From Segetibacter sp. (GTDB taxonomy: Bacteria; Bacteroidota; Bacteroidia; Chitinophagales; Chitinophagaceae), in assembly GCA_030146445.1 (NCBI GenBank), contig JASLBT010000054.1, positions 1-6,043 of the forward strand: 6,043 nucleotides of DNA, in the 5' to 3' direction. A program made the translations under genes and the position numbers. The notes beneath the pieces were generated by a model. The model was not told the origin of the DNA. It saw only the letters and a program-made list of their open reading frames with translations, and searched no databases. Position 1 is the stretch's first letter; every line of letters begins with the position of its first letter. This document shows, piece after piece, positions 4,984 to 6,043 of the stretch.

Positions 4984-6043
4984 ATGATTATGGAAAAGGT
5001 AAATTGGAAAGTGGAGGGGATGACATGCAGCAACTGTGCACTGTCGGTAAACAAAGTATTGTCGAGGCAAGGCATGAAGGATGTTGCGGTTAATGCGATC
5101 ACCGGCGACGTTGCCTTTCACACCAGCGACACAAACGGCTCACTTGAAAAAGCGAAAAAGAACATACAGGATCTTGGCTACACCATCGTGTCAGACCAGT
5201 TGGCGCCAGTAAAAAATAAGCAGAAATTCCTGAAGACTACCTGGCAGAAATTTCTTTTCTGCCTGCCTTTTACGCTTGTACTTATGGCGGGCCACATGAG
5301 CATGTCCGCAGGCTTTCACATCCTGCATAACCCCTATCTGCAACTTGCACTTTGCCTGCCGGTATACATCGTCGGGATGAACTTTTTTGGAAAGAGTGCC
5401 TTGCGTAGTCTTCGCAGCGGGGTCCCTAATATGAATGTGCTTATTGCGCTGGGCGCGACTGCAGCATTTATTTACAGCATCATCGGCACTGTTACCCAAG
5501 ATCCGTCAAAAATATTTTATGAGACGGCCGCTTCCATTCTGACGATTGTCTTTTTCGGTAACTGGCTCGAAGATTTTTCCATCGCAAAAACCCAGAAGTC
5601 GATCAGCGACCTTACGAAGCACCAGAAAGTAATGGCGAATATGATCGCATACGATGATCAGCACAACGAGAACATTTTTCCTATCGAAAATACGGACCTA
5701 AAGGTTGGCGATCTTATCCTGGTCAAAGCAGGCGAGCAGGTGCCTATGGACTGCAAAGTGCTTACCGGCGAAGCTGAAGTGAATGAGGCCATCATCAGCG
5801 GAGAAAGCCTGCCGGTTTTCAAAAAGCAGAACGACGTGCTCATCGGAGGTAGCATTATTGCCAATGGTACAATCAAAGCCTATGTGACCGCTGTAGGCAA
5901 AGACACCGTATTGAATGGTATCGTCGACATGATGAAGAAGGCGCAGGGTCATAAGCCACCCGTTCAGCAACTTGCTGATAAGATCAGCGGAATATTCGTA
6001 CCAGTGGTCCTTGCTATCTCGGTTTTAACCGTCGGGGGTAATT
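4984..6043 (+). CDS. Heavy-metal-translocating P1B-type ATPase, CopA-like, N-terminal part
   Basis: The reading frame is open from the start to the end of the window (353 codons) and continues beyond it. The product is a membrane pump that exports metal ions, probably Cu+, from the cytoplasm. An HMA metal-binding domain (about residues 5-70) carries GMTCSNC with C15 and C18. Four hydrophobic segments follow at about 88-105, 118-136, 150-170 and 179-197, including the family stretch SGVPNMNVLIALGA. The actuator domain (about 205-320) has the dephosphorylation motif as SGES (272-275), a variant of TGES. A fifth segment starts at about 336. The CPC motif of the metal path, the DKTG phosphorylation site and the nucleotide-binding domain lie outside the window, so the metal is inferred only from the CopA-like layout. 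ATG 4984 and ATG 4990 are both possible starts; neither has a Shine-Dalgarno sequence. It is divergent from tsaE. Confidence 0.9.
   Translation, partial: MIMEKVNWKVEGMTCSNCALSVNKVLSRQGMKDVAVNAITGDVAFHTSDTNGSLEKAKKNIQDLGYTIVSDQLAPVKNKQKFLKTTWQKFLFCLPFTLVLMAGHMSMSAGFHILHNPYLQLALCLPVYIVGMNFFGKSALRSLRSGVPNMNVLIALGATAAFIYSIIGTVTQDPSKIFYETAASILTIVFFGNWLEDFSIAKTQKSISDLTKHQKVMANMIAYDDQHNENIFPIENTDLKVGDLILVKAGEQVPMDCKVLTGEAEVNEAIISGESLPVFKKQNDVLIGGSIIANGTIKAYVTAVGKDTVLNGIVDMMKKAQGHKPPVQQLADKISGIFVPVVLAISVLTVGGN

Noticed and set aside
4908..5093. Plus-strand frame of 61 codons starting with GTG at the pump promoter
   Set aside because: It starts in the -7 element and overlaps the HMA domain of the P-type ATPase, which is clearly the real frame from 4984 onward. 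Its stop does not signal a frameshift, because the ATPase frame is continuous.

Overview
The window looks like a chromosomal stretch of a Bacteroidota bacterium, probably near Chitinophagaceae; the family-level guess is inference. Three things point to the phylum: a fused lpxC/fabZ gene followed directly by lpxA, a pattern established for Bacteroidota; promoter elements of the Bacteroidota type (TTG, then about 21 bases, then TAnnTTTG) just ahead of genes; and the general lack of Shine-Dalgarno sequences. All genes look intact. I see no mobile element, CRISPR array, tRNA or rRNA.

Left part (about 58-2944, + strand): a lipid A / fatty acid operon. A promoter at 58-90 leads into the bifunctional LpxC-FabZ gene, which is followed after 4 bases by lpxA. 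The lpxA gene overlaps by 23 bases with a gene for a small ABC ATPase that has no permease partner in the window. LpxA and LpxC catalyse the first two steps of lipid A synthesis, and FabZ makes the enoyl-ACP intermediates of chain elongation, so the fusion ties the choice between phospholipid and lipid A to one polypeptide. The ABC ATPase keeps Walker A, signature and Walker B motifs but lacks the usual Q-loop glutamine and H-loop histidine.

Middle part (2957-4697, - strand): tsaE, the tRNA t6A-modification ATPase, lies upstream of an alanine dehydrogenase gene. A 100-base gap between them holds a possible terminator and short palindromes. The alanine dehydrogenase gene runs convergently into the ABC gene, with only 12 bases between the two stop codons, and a hairpin covers the junction.

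Right part (4698-6043): a divergent intergenic region of 286 bases, then the first 353 codons of a CopA-like heavy-metal P1B ATPase that runs off the window. The region between tsaE and this pump holds a clear tsaE promoter, a TAnnTTTG element for the pump without a good -33 partner, repeated TAACC motifs, and a perfect 9-bp dyad in the pump's leader. This is the most regulation-rich part of the window.

Most of the window is conserved housekeeping sequence. I do not see evidence of a wholly new system. The points most worth checking are the two near-leaderless promoters with the same 21-base spacer (lpxC and tsaE), the degenerate Q- and H-loops of the ABC ATPase, and the leader architecture of the metal pump.
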